In this document: piece by piece, positions 54,872 through 64,000 of the stretch
Layout: each line of letters opens with the position of its first letter
How positions within the stretch are numbered: position 1 is the stretch's first letter
Source: Albula goreensis
Lineage: Eukaryota; Chordata; Actinopteri; Albuliformes; Albulidae
DNA length: 64,000 bases
Direction of reading: 5' to 3'
Assembly (NCBI GenBank): GCA_022829145.1
Contig: CM040741.1
Span: 40,470,534 to 40,534,533, forward strand
The notes under the pieces: model-generated
Databases searched by the model: none
What the model saw: only the letters and a program-made list of their open reading frames with translations
What the model was told of the DNA's origin: nothing
Position numbers and translations under genes: made by a program

Positions 54872-55209
54872 TGCTGTGATCAATGTCAAACTTGACCACG
54901 TGTTCAGTTTGAGAGGGCTGTTAGCAGCAGTGTATGGTGAGGGCAGATAGAAGCATGATCCAGGTCTGTAATGTCATTTCCATGTCTTGTTTGATGGGAG
55001 AAAAAGAGAGATGGCTCTCTTAATCCGCCATGAAGTGGGAGCCGGGGTGGGGCCGGGAGTTTGCGTGGCTCATAGACTCAAAAACAAGTGAGCCATTTTG
55101 CGTATAATTTCTCATTACCCTGTAGCGTACAGTACAGTACAGTACATCTTTTTCCTGTTACTCCTCTGGAACTCAGCTCTGCCCATCCACACATCACCCT
55201 GTGCAATCC

Positions 55210-55215
55210 AATAAA
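55210..55215 (+). promoter_or_regulatory. rapgef1: Probable distal polyadenylation signal AATAAA
   Basis: Canonical hexamer followed by a T/GT-rich element at about 55,230-55,255, the usual arrangement for cleavage and polyadenylation. Confidence 0.6.
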
Positions 55216-55239
55216 ATGCTCTGCAATATTTCTACATCT

Positions 55240-58200
55240 TTGGGTGTTTGTGTGAACTGATTTTTTTCCAGACCTCTCACCCAAAAAGTCCTCTAAGTTC
55301 ATCCCATTTTCCTTGGTATCAGTCCATAGTTCATTATACAGTGTTGTGGACAATGTTTGACTGTGGTTCCACATGGTTAATGCAGATGATAATGATGCAT
55401 TACGGTGTCATTATAGTCATCCATTATTAAGATCAACCACATGATTTTGAAGCAATGCTGTCCATTGCACTGCTTACCAATTGTACTAGTGTTGAAAAAC
55501 TTCAGATTATCTAAAGCAAGTTAAAATGTAAATATTACAGATAGATCAGTCAGTCTGTTGATGTGCGCAACAAAAAATAAAAGTCAGTCCATAATCATCT
55601 TTTAGTTGAGATTTTTAAAATCCATATTAGTTGTTTTACAGATTTTCAGCATTAGAAAATGTACTTATCCCTGTTTTAGAAACTAGTTTATGTAGTTCAT
55701 TTTAGGGTCATTGTCCTCAATTAAACTATAACTGCTTTGTGTTCTGTGCCAGGGAAATGATAATACAGAATCAGCTCTATTAATACAGCGATAATACAGG
55801 ATAACACAGCATCAGTGTGAGTCATCAGTTACACTATGATCATATCCTTTTTGTGTCTACATTGGCTTGAATTAAACAAAAAAATCCAAAGCGTTGCTCC
55901 ATAAAACATAATGACAACACAGTTTTGGCAGATAATGCATTTCTGTCACTATAACTGGTAAAATAACACCTGGGTATTCTACATAGGGGTTGTTCACATT
56001 TTGTTTATGCTAATGATGAATATAAGAGATACAAGCAACAAACCACTGATGCAGGATGCAGGGTTTTTATTTCCTTTCCTAAGCAGCTATGTAAGCTAAG
56101 TCCTATGTAGAAATAGGTCAGGAAAGGCAATGGATAAGTGGATAACTTCAATATAAGGATTTAATTGTCAGAAAGGTCATGTAATAAGAGGAAGCATCAA
56201 ATGTAAAATAACACAGATTTAGTTTTAGGATTTATCCACTGCAAATAGTTTTTTCTTTTTGAAGCCAGTTTCATTTTAAAGTGAATAATCATAGGAAATT
56301 CAAAACTATGAATCAACCTCTGGATTGGAATCATGATTCATCTTTTCACATTTTAAACTATATCTTAATTTGAAAACGTAGAAGACAGTAAGTTAAATGA
56401 GGATTGTTTTCTTTTAAAAAGTACAATATACAGGAGAGCTGCATTCAAGTTTTTGAAGTGCCCAAATCCAGTGTTTTCCTTTTTTGTCCCCACGACTGTG
56501 TCATATTTAAAGTTTGATCCAGACAGGCATATTTGCCAGTCATTGTCCAAAAGCAGAATTTTGAACAATTTTCAAATATGCTGAGTCCAGTTTCAAAATA
56601 TCTTGCGTATGTGGTATTTTCAGATGCCAGCTAGGCAATTTTATTTTACTAGATCAAGCAACTCTGAGGACTGCCCTAGGGGATATTAACCCAAAATAAA
56701 AGGAAATACATCTGATTCTTCTAAAAATCAGACCCATTATAGAACACATCTGAAGTGGCAATTCCAAATTTGTTTCCACATAATCTGGTTGTGTCAGGTA
56801 TAATGATATACTTACTTAGAGGTAAAGAGAACATTGACATTTTGTTATTATAAAGCAACAGGATTAATACCTGTTAATTGTTATGTTCCTTGCCCAGCTT
56901 AAATTTGAAGGTCCATTACCTTTAGTATAAATAAATTTGCCAGTTAACAGTCTTTTATTGTGTAGAATTATTTACACAAAAATGCGTCCAATGACCTTCA
57001 AAAGAGTTTAATGAAAATGAATACAATAGTAAAGGCATGAATTTTTGGCCTTGGCCAATTTCATGTTGATACATTCTCAAACAAGAAAAATCACATAAAA
57101 ATTTAGTAGTTACAGACATTTATCTACTTTCTGCATTGCACTTAGTGAGACAGCTTAATGTACATGGCAAACTCAAATATACATATAAGAGATGATGGTA
57201 CAAAACAGGCAACCAGACAAGACTGATTTTTTTGTTATCAGTTCACCTTCAGAGGTGCAAGAGAGATTAATTTATGTGATGAGATATAGATTGAGATATG
57301 TGATGAGGATTTGTGTATTTTCAAAAAGTGAGGTTCTTTTCTAACACTTTAGACAAACAGGCAGTGATAATTACCCACCAGGAAGAGCATCCATCGCTTA
57401 TTCTGCATCAAACACTAAATAACCTAAGAATAACATTCAATAGTTTTTTCAACCACTAGTCCTGTCCACGCTACATCTTTATTACATGTTTTTTTTTTTG
57501 GTTCAGTTTAGGCCCATACTTAACCCTGTTCACCACCACGTTCATCCACTGGTTGCTGAACCCTACTCAAAAGGTGGTTTCAAAAATTTATTTCACATCT
57601 ATGTCAACCTAATGTTTCCAAAGGCCCTGTAGTTCCTGCCATTATTAATTTATGACTTCACTTCTGGGAACAGAAATCACAGTGATTCATTTAACTCATT
57701 TGGCAACAATCTGACAGATGGTTGTATTAGTGTGGGCAGAGCGAGGGTGTTCAGCACCATATTCTGAAAAATCAGGTGGAAGACAGGGCCATGGCTGCTC
57801 TATTAACTGATGTACAACCTGGTAAGTTTCAAGTCCGAGCCGAGCAGACAGTCACTCTTAAAATCACCAAATGAGACTTGTAATTGTCACCCACCGTTAC
57901 ATATAGCAAGCTGCTTATCTGTTAAATAATCAGCATATCTGTGACATTCAGCTCTGCTATAACGATTACCACAATTTTAAGACGATTACACGATGTCATG
58001 TCTAACTTTGATGACGTTAAGAGTTTTCTGATTTACTGTCTCATGAATGTCCATGAAGGAGCACTGTCAAAAGACAGACCATCCATAGGTACAATATCAC
58101 ACGAGGGTAGACAGAGCAGGAATCTCCTGGACACAGAGGAACAGAGGACGGAAGCAATACAGAAGGGACAGCATCATGTTTGACGGTCTCTGGGCGATAA

Positions 58201-58315
58201 TACTGCATGCAAATTATTAACAGTTAACTTCATTTCATGTCTTATAGTGATGGTGCAGGTGGTGGCAGCTAATTACATGCTGACTCCCCCTGCCATAGTT
58301 CTTGTTTCAAGAATA
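55240..58315. other. Intergenic stretch between convergent RAPGEF1 and UCK1
   Basis: AT-rich sequence of about 3 kb without coding signal. It may include extended 3' UTRs of either gene (several AATAAA hexamers on both strands). No mobile element is recognised. Confidence 0.6.
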
Positions 58316-58657
58316 TTTATTACTTATTGTTTAACAGTAGCTCCAGCTACTGTATGTATTAGGTCACGAGATTTGTCAGTGAATATTGTGTCAGTTCAAG
58401 TCATATTTTTGTTGGATAGTTTTTCTCGGGATTCCCCTACTGACACATTCACCTTCTATTAGCCAGTGAAGGCCTTTCAGGGATTCCTTATGACAATGCA
58501 TATGACATTGGGAATAGCTGTTTGTGCTGACTGGGCTTCTATACTTCCAGCTTTCTCTACCCCCCCCAATCCACCCACCCTTTCTCTCAACGCCGTGATC
58601 CCACCCTGTACTGATATCGCCCAGGTCTAGATCACCGGGATGGGTGGCGGTGGTTCC
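58316..58657 (-). other. uck1: UCK1 3' UTR (end uncertain)
   Basis: Minus-strand sequence after the stop codon. The nearest AATAAA on the minus strand is at 58316-58321. Others lie near 57,476 and 56,954, so the UTR may be longer. I see no coding signal here. Confidence 0.4.
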
Positions 58658-58851
58658 TCAGTGAGGTCGGCTGCTGGGCTCCAGCAGGACCCTCTTCCCT
58701 GTGAGGCTGGACGCTCCGCTGGACACATCGCCTTGCTCAGAGATGGCTCTCTTAACCCCTCGGCCATGTCCGCCAACCGAGCCACGCTGCCACTTGCAGA
58801 TGTCCCCATTCAGGATGTCCTGGATGTGCTGCACTATCAAGTTGATGGCCA
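58658..58851 (-). CDS. uck1: UCK1 terminal coding exon 7
   Basis: Minus strand, acceptor tgtgtttccag, stop TGA at 58658-58660. It encodes [20 protein letters not shown] and a hydrophilic tail ending [15 protein letters not shown]. The tail is variable between UCK family members, and its final SSRPH is that of UCK1. Confidence 0.96.
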
Positions 58852-61800
58852 CTGGAAACACACAAATCAGGGATATACAGAGGCAGCAGGTTAGTGTTCA
58901 AGGTCTAATAACAATGTATCAGCAACAATACAGATACAGGATACAGGTGAATGTTGAGTCTATATTGTTGTTTTAGCTTAAAGATTCTTGAATCTTCAAT
59001 GAAATTGTTTTTTTGTAGGAATGGGAATCACTAGGGACCTCCCGATACTATATTATCAGAATACCTCAGTCCCAACTCAATTTGAACTGCGATTCTGTAA
59101 GTATCACGATTCTATAAATATTCCAATTCGATATTACAATTTTTTCAGATTTTTTTTTTCCCTTATTCTAAAAACAAAAAAAAAAAAAAAGTTAAGTCAT
59201 ACCGCTAAAACTTCATACCTTGAAAGCTTTATTTCAGGCAAAAAAAGACAGCTGCACACCTGAACTGAACAGAAGTAATTAAATATACCCTACTCCAGTT
59301 TCATTCTTTTCCCCCCTCAAAAAGTCTGCATCGAAAAGGACTAACCAGCAGAAGATGACAGTGTCTTAAAGATTCAAGACAGTTATGTCCAATTCAGCGC
59401 ATACATGATTGATAAATAAATAAGTAAGTAAGTAAGTAAGTAAGTTAGGAAAAAACCGTTCAAGTTGTATGAACCATTAACCGACACCCTGCTCTTATGA
59501 ACCATGGTTTAAATTTAAAACCAACAACTGTTACACCCCTACCGTGCTCAAATCCAATTGCCCATTTACTTTGTAAAATACAAAGCGAGTCCATCTTTTA
59601 CATTTAAACTGAGAGGGTGTTCCATGAACCTCAGGATGCGTTCACTGCGTTCGCTCATGTTTTCTAATCAACAACAATGTGCAATTCATCACAAAAATGT
59701 GTCCATGTGCAACTAGGCAAAAACAACAAGCTACGATTGTATTAGCATAATGACCCAAATGCAACTAGATGTGCAACTTTTTTTAATGAATGGATTGATT
59801 TTTCTTCAGTGTGACAGTTTCAGAATCATTTGTTACAGCTGTGATTTCTAACTGAATCAATTGTTTCTCCCACCCCTAGTGGGTTTTTGGGTTTTTTCAT
59901 GAATCCCTCAGCTTTGCTTTCATTAGTCCAGTTTTCACTCTGTAAACATAAGCTTAATCTGAATTGTGTGTTGTAGACCTTAGGTTCTACTGACAGAGCA
60001 AACCAAACACAATCTCATTATTAGTTTTAATTCAGGCAATTTCACTAATGTTTCCCATTTGATTGAAAGTACAAAACAATAGCTGAAAGTTTAGGCTTTT
60101 TTCACTACCAGATATAATGGTGGTGATATCAAACACTTAATGTTTAATCAGGTGTTTGATATTTTTTATGTGTATCTGAACATTAACTAACCATTCAGTA
60201 GTATAAAAATATTAATGCAATAAATGAATACTTCCTCTAGAGTGACCTTCCACTATTACTCATGATACACTTATAAAAAGTCTGAACATCTTCTGTATCA
60301 TTTATAAAGTAAGAGATTTATTTAGGCTAAAAGTATTCTTCATTTTATTCGTTTCTTGTAATTGTATTTTTATTTTAAAATTACTTACCCATGTTGTCAA
60401 CCCCTCGAGGTATTATAACATCTGCATATTTCTTGGTCTATAAATAAAACAAAGAATTGTGTTTGTCTTTCTAACATTGAGTTTTGTTTTGTTTTACTCA
60501 TAACACTCATATTGCCTTGTGTACATTCACCCTTGTGAATGGGTTACTTAATCTGATTGACATTCTGCAGTAGTGAACAGGAACTGTAATGTTCTGGGAA
60601 TGCACTGTAAACTTAAATTGTGAAGGCTGCAGGTTGAGAGTAATAGCACCATGGTAACCTTCAACTTAGTATGTAGCCTGATTTTGTTCAGTAATTTTTG
60701 GGTTCCATGTAATAATATGTTCTCTGTGTTAAGTCTGCCCGAATATGGCCATTTGCTAAATTGAAATAATATTAATAAATAAACAGTGATAATTACACAT
60801 TGTTCTGCCTATAGCATTTCTCTGTTATCTTAAGTTTGCTGCCCTCTACTGGTTTGCATAGGCATAGTACAGATGGTACAGTAGCTTACTAACGTGTCCA
60901 AATTCTCTTATCGAATCGAGCAGTATGCGAACGTTACCCAGATGGCCAACTGCTTCTGGTAAAATTTTGCAGTGTGGAAGCACTGGACACAGCACTATCT
61001 CAGAAGGCTGTTCATGCAAAGATACCACAGAAGAAAAAAAATCCTGCAAGTTTTATCTCCGTTAGCAAGAAAAAAGCCAATAAAACTTATTTAAAATTTT
61101 AAGAACATTTTTGCCAATATGCAGGCCAATGAATGAGCGTATTTCTCATTTCGTGAAGATGGATATACGTCAGTTGGAAACATCCAGCCATGAGACTGGA
61201 AAAAATGATGGCCGCAGTGTGTCCGAATGCTAACGTACTGCAGATCTGTAGTAGGCACTACAGTGACACAAGAGCAGTACGATTTCAAAGGAATTCAGTA
61301 GGCACTATACAGTAGCTCATTTTGGATTCAGCTCATCTCTTATCTCAGTCATCTAATGATAATGTAATTAGTGACTTCATCCTGTCGAACGTGGAGGTGT
61401 TGTTTACAGTTAAGCACATTTGACGTGCGATCCAAGTTCATGCAATCTGCTGCGATCTTTAAACTTTACGCCCTTAGAATGCATCGTCTGCAAGTAATCA
61501 ACCTTTATATCCATAGTTCTTTATTACAGTTGACAAATTGGATTAAATTTCATACATTTATATACTTATTTGAATAGATGCTATCCAGGTTTACGTAATA
61601 GCCTACTTTACCAGCCAGACTTGGAAACCTTACAATGCCTCTGATGAGTTCACATGCGCTCTAGTGTATGTTAATTTATTCTTGCTTACTGTATTTTGTC
61701 TTATTTCAGTTTTAACCTGTCAATTAAACCAGAGCTTGGAGGCTACATCATGACTGAGCGTGTTTCTTGAAAGGCGTTATTCTGGCTGCAAGAATTGTGT

Positions 61801-63674
61801 TACATAGCACAAACCCACAAGGAAGGCAGAACACCCATGTTATAATGCCCTGAAGAATGGGTATATATTACATTACAATGGCATCAAATTGACAGCACAT
61901 TGATAAGGCTGGATTGACTTAAATTGGATGTGGAATTCTAGCACACAGTACAGATATTAGAGGGTAGAGGCTCTATTTCTTGTCTCAGGGCAAAGTTCAG
62001 TTTATAGCCGTGTGGAATGTTGCCTTTGCAGCCAAATAACTGTTGCATTCTACTTTTGGGAAAATGATGCCACCTACCAGCCAAGCAGTAATTAGTCAAG
62101 GTAAGGCTCTCAATTTTGCACTGTGAGTCTGGACCATTAAAATAGACAGATATGTACATGTTATGGAGGGAAAAAAAAAATTGTGAACAGGTATTGTAGG
62201 AGGGATATTTTGTTTGTACTTACCGGCAGACAGAATTCCTCAAACGCAGGCTTGACAAACGTTGTGTACTGAGACAGGATCTGTTCTAGGTCTCTGCCTC
62301 GTTTCATGTCCCGCAGTACTGCCAAAAACAAAAAGGAGAAAAATCATACTTGGTGTAGATAAAAACCTAATAATATACAGAATTGATTGATGTAGACTTT
62401 GGTGGGAGGAGGGCTGGTACCTCTGCGCGAGAGTCGCACGTCAGAGTCCGTATCCACGAACAGTTTCATGTGGAACATGTCCCGAACATCCTGGGTGTAG
62501 AAGACTAGGATGCCCTCGAAAAGTACCACATCAGCTGGGTACACTGTGATCCGGTCCTGAAGTCTAACCCCACCCAAACCAACAGACACAAACAATATAG
62601 TTATTACTGGTACGGGTTTAAAGCTTCATCACAGAAGTCACACTTGGGAGTTGCATGTTCATTGAGAACGAGTGACACACTTACAAGAAAAAACCTTCCA
62701 CCAAGAACAATTTATTGTGAGAATGTATTCCACCAGAGTTATTGTTGCTGCAAGGTTATTATTCAGTTCTGAGTGGTTAGCCCAAAATCTTGATAAACCC
62801 TGCTTGAAAATGACTTGGATACCATAACTGCTGTTTTTTTCTAGAACAAAATATTCTGTATTCCCTAACATACCTTGAATCTGATCTATAGAATCTGGAA
62901 TGTAGATATTTTAATGCTTGCTTGTACTCACCTGGAATGAGTGACGAAATCATAGGTAGGAACCTCAACCACCTTCCCCTCTACAATGTCCTTGAGTGTT
63001 TTGTACATCAACTCATTGTCAAAAGCATCTGAAAAGTATTATGTTAAAATGAGGTTAAAATGAGTTATAGTAACTTGACACAATACAATTTCCTCAATTT
63101 ATGTCTAAAATACATTGCAGTCCTCTGCCAAGTAAAAAACTGATTGTAACAGGGTTGTAGTAATTTGCAAATGTAATTTGCTATTGTAGTGGAACTCCAG
63201 CTATTGAAAACAATGAATAAATACTGAATAAAAAACAGGTCTGAATGAAAGTCCTGCTCTCCCAAAATAATGTATTGAACCACATGAGCTTACAAGTGTT
63301 GAAATGATATTTTCACACTGTCCACACAGTTATGTCAATCTGCAGAATCTCAATTTGATATAAAATTATTCATGATTATGTTCATATGGTCATTTTGCAA
63401 TGGTGACGGATTTCAAATCAAGAAAAATGAATTAATCAAATTCATGCATAATGTATTTTAAATGATATGGTATCCCACTGCCTATATGTCTTATGTCATT
63501 GGGGGTCCTGATACCTGGGTGGTCAAAGTTGTACTGTCCCTTGAGTGCCTTGGCCTTCTGTTCAGCGGTCAGGACCCTGTAGAAGCTGTCCTGACTCACA
63601 ATGACGACCTTTCTCTGACGATGGTCCACTTTATTTTGCCCCAGCAGCTCCATTATTTTAGCACACACTGTGGA
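58658..63674 (-). CDS. uck1: UCK1 uridine-cytidine kinase 1, exons 2-7 (first exon outside window)
   Basis: Minus-strand gene for the cytosolic enzyme that phosphorylates uridine and cytidine to UMP and CMP, the first step of pyrimidine salvage. Six exons join in consistent phase into 245 residues, matching vertebrate UCK1 from the Ser-Thr of the P-loop to the C-terminus. The family length is about 277, so exon 1 (about 33 residues, with most of the GGTASGKS Walker A loop) is missing beyond base 64,000. Visible elements in order are the nucleoside-binding SQDSFY and PTYDF..HSR segments, the LFEGIL Walker B strand, the [12 protein letters not shown] and [10 protein letters not shown] lid elements, and the [14 protein letters not shown] segment. 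The C-terminal SSRPH ending favours UCK1 over UCK2. It converges on RAPGEF1. Confidence 0.96.
59016..59878. mobile_element. hAT-like non-autonomous DNA transposon remnant
   Basis: The left end TAGGAATGGGAATCA and the reverse complement of the right end TAGGGGTGGGAGAAA are similar, as in hAT terminal repeats. Near the left end the gattc/gatac-type motifs (CCCGATACTATATTATCA, TTCTGTAAGTATCACGATTC) are typical of a repeat seen in many teleost genomes. No transposase frame and no clear 8-bp target duplication. Confidence 0.5.
59420..59445. repeat. (TAAG)n microsatellite
   Basis: About six tetranucleotide units inside the UCK1 intron 6 repeat. Confidence 0.9.
60389..60437 (-). CDS. uck1: UCK1 exon 6
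   Basis: Minus strand, acceptor ttttatttatag, donor ACATGG|gtaagt, phase 0 to 1. This 49-base exon encodes [16 protein letters not shown], identical in character to mammalian UCK1. Confidence 0.95.
60438..62223 (-). other. uck1: UCK1 intron 5
   Basis: Intron of 1.8 kb, AT-rich; nothing recognised in it. Confidence 0.8.
62224..62318 (-). CDS. uck1: UCK1 exon 5
   Basis: Minus strand, acceptor gtttttggcag, donor CTGCCG|gtaagt, phase 1 to 0. It encodes [20 protein letters not shown], then [11 protein letters not shown], the conserved lid and helix of UCK enzymes. Confidence 0.97.
62421..62563 (-). CDS. uck1: UCK1 exon 4
   Basis: Minus strand, acceptor ggtggggttag, donor CGCAGAG|gtacca, phase 2 to 1. 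It encodes [20 protein letters not shown], then [20 protein letters not shown] and DVRLSRR. It contains the Walker B strand (VVLFEGIL) and conserved lid arginines. Confidence 0.97.
62932..63028 (-). CDS. uck1: UCK1 exon 3
   Basis: Minus strand, acceptor aatacttttcag, donor CATTCCAG|gtgagt, phase 1 to 2. It encodes [20 protein letters not shown], then [11 protein letters not shown], matching the UCK nucleoside-binding segment. Confidence 0.96.
63515..63674 (-). CDS. uck1: UCK1 exon 2
   Basis: On the minus strand the acceptor is tcctcaccag and the donor CACCCAG|gtatca, phase 0 to 1. It encodes [20 protein letters not shown], then [15 protein letters not shown] and [12 protein letters not shown]. 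The first Ser-Thr completes the P-loop begun in exon 1. The Asp of SQDSFY is the family's catalytic/nucleoside-binding residue. Confidence 0.97.
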
Positions 63675-64000
63675 CTGGTGAGGACAGTGACCATCACATA
63701 CTCATAAAATGCCATTACCATTATTTGTAAACCTGACTGTATGTAATAGGTTATCAAAAAGAACACAAACTGACATCATCTCAGGTAGTGTCACCTTGAT
63801 TAAAAAACAGCATTCACTAAACTTTATAGAAATGAAGCAGGTAAACCCTTTGAACATCCAATTTATTTAAGCCAAAATCAACTCTGGAGATAAAGATTTG
63901 ATTCTTCATCAAACCATACGACCTTCAAAACTGTTTACTTATCTCGACATGTTATTAATTACTTTAAGACAAGCATCAGAACATAAATGAAATTCGGGAC
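63675..64000 (-). other. uck1: UCK1 intron 1 (partial)
   Basis: AT-rich sequence upstream of exon 2 on the minus strand. It has no P-loop-coding sequence, so exon 1 is beyond the window. Confidence 0.8.

Larger units (their letters stand above)
54016..55235 (+). other. rapgef1: RAPGEF1 3' UTR
   Basis: Non-coding sequence following the stop codon. Two AATAAA signals occur, at 54866-54871 and 55210-55215. The second is followed within 25-40 bases by a GT-rich stretch (gggtgtttgtgtg) and is the better cleavage signal, giving a UTR of roughly 1.2 kb. A 172-codon open frame inside (54098-54616) has no similarity I recognise. A pentanucleotide repeat, four GTACA units, lies at 55127-55146. Confidence 0.7.
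58852..60388 (-). other. uck1: UCK1 intron 6
   Basis: Intron of 1.5 kb largely occupied by a hAT-like element remnant (59,016-59,878) and a (TAAG) microsatellite at 59,420-59,445. Confidence 0.8.

Noticed and set aside
58640-58976. Plus-strand frames over the last UCK1 exon
   Set aside because: Antisense shadows of the UCK1 coding exon on the minus strand.

Overview
The window looks like part of a ray-finned (probably teleost) fish chromosome. The genes are split into many short exons with consensus splice sites. The intergenic and intronic DNA carries long CA/GT microsatellites, a tRNA-derived SINE with a typical fish 3' tail, and small inverted-repeat DNA transposon remnants. The species cannot be named from the sequence. 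I found no bacterial, phage or CRISPR-type content.

Two protein genes are recognisable, both by exon-by-exon similarity to vertebrate families. The plus strand from 25,532 to 54,015 carries 25 coding exons of RAPGEF1 (C3G), a guanine nucleotide exchange factor for the small GTPase Rap1. Exon phases agree throughout and together give about 1,208 residues; the exon holding the start codon is not securely identified. Layout: 25.5-31.6 kb N-terminal region and first proline-rich Crk-binding motif; 31.7-37.8 kb Ser/Pro-rich region with further Crk SH3 ligands; 40.5-48.1 kb a group of exons that includes three skippable cassettes flanked by pyrimidine tracts and GCATG motifs; 48.3-51.9 kb linker and REM (RasGEF_N) domain; 52.2-54.0 kb catalytic CDC25 domain. 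A 3' UTR of about 1.2 kb ends near 55.2 kb.

The minus strand from 63,674 down to 58,658 carries the last six coding exons of UCK1, a uridine-cytidine kinase of the pyrimidine salvage pathway. Its first exon, with most of the P-loop, lies beyond the right edge. The two genes converge tail to tail. They are neighbours in human 9q34 as well, but have no known shared function.

Bases 1-25,531 contain no convincing coding exon. They are most likely a long 5' intron or upstream region of RAPGEF1. They hold CpG-dense patches (4.5-4.75 kb and 6.2-6.33 kb), a TATA-containing promoter-like patch (15.7 kb), microsatellites and two weak candidates for the RAPGEF1 start exon.

The points most worth a second look are an apparent AT-AC (U12-type) intron in the REM domain, a double compensating frameshift in exon 8 that suggests assembly errors, a candidate unlisted 60-nt cassette exon at 30,761-30,820, and the regulatory sequence around the cassette exons. 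No previously undescribed system was found; this is a conventional vertebrate locus with some unusual splicing features.
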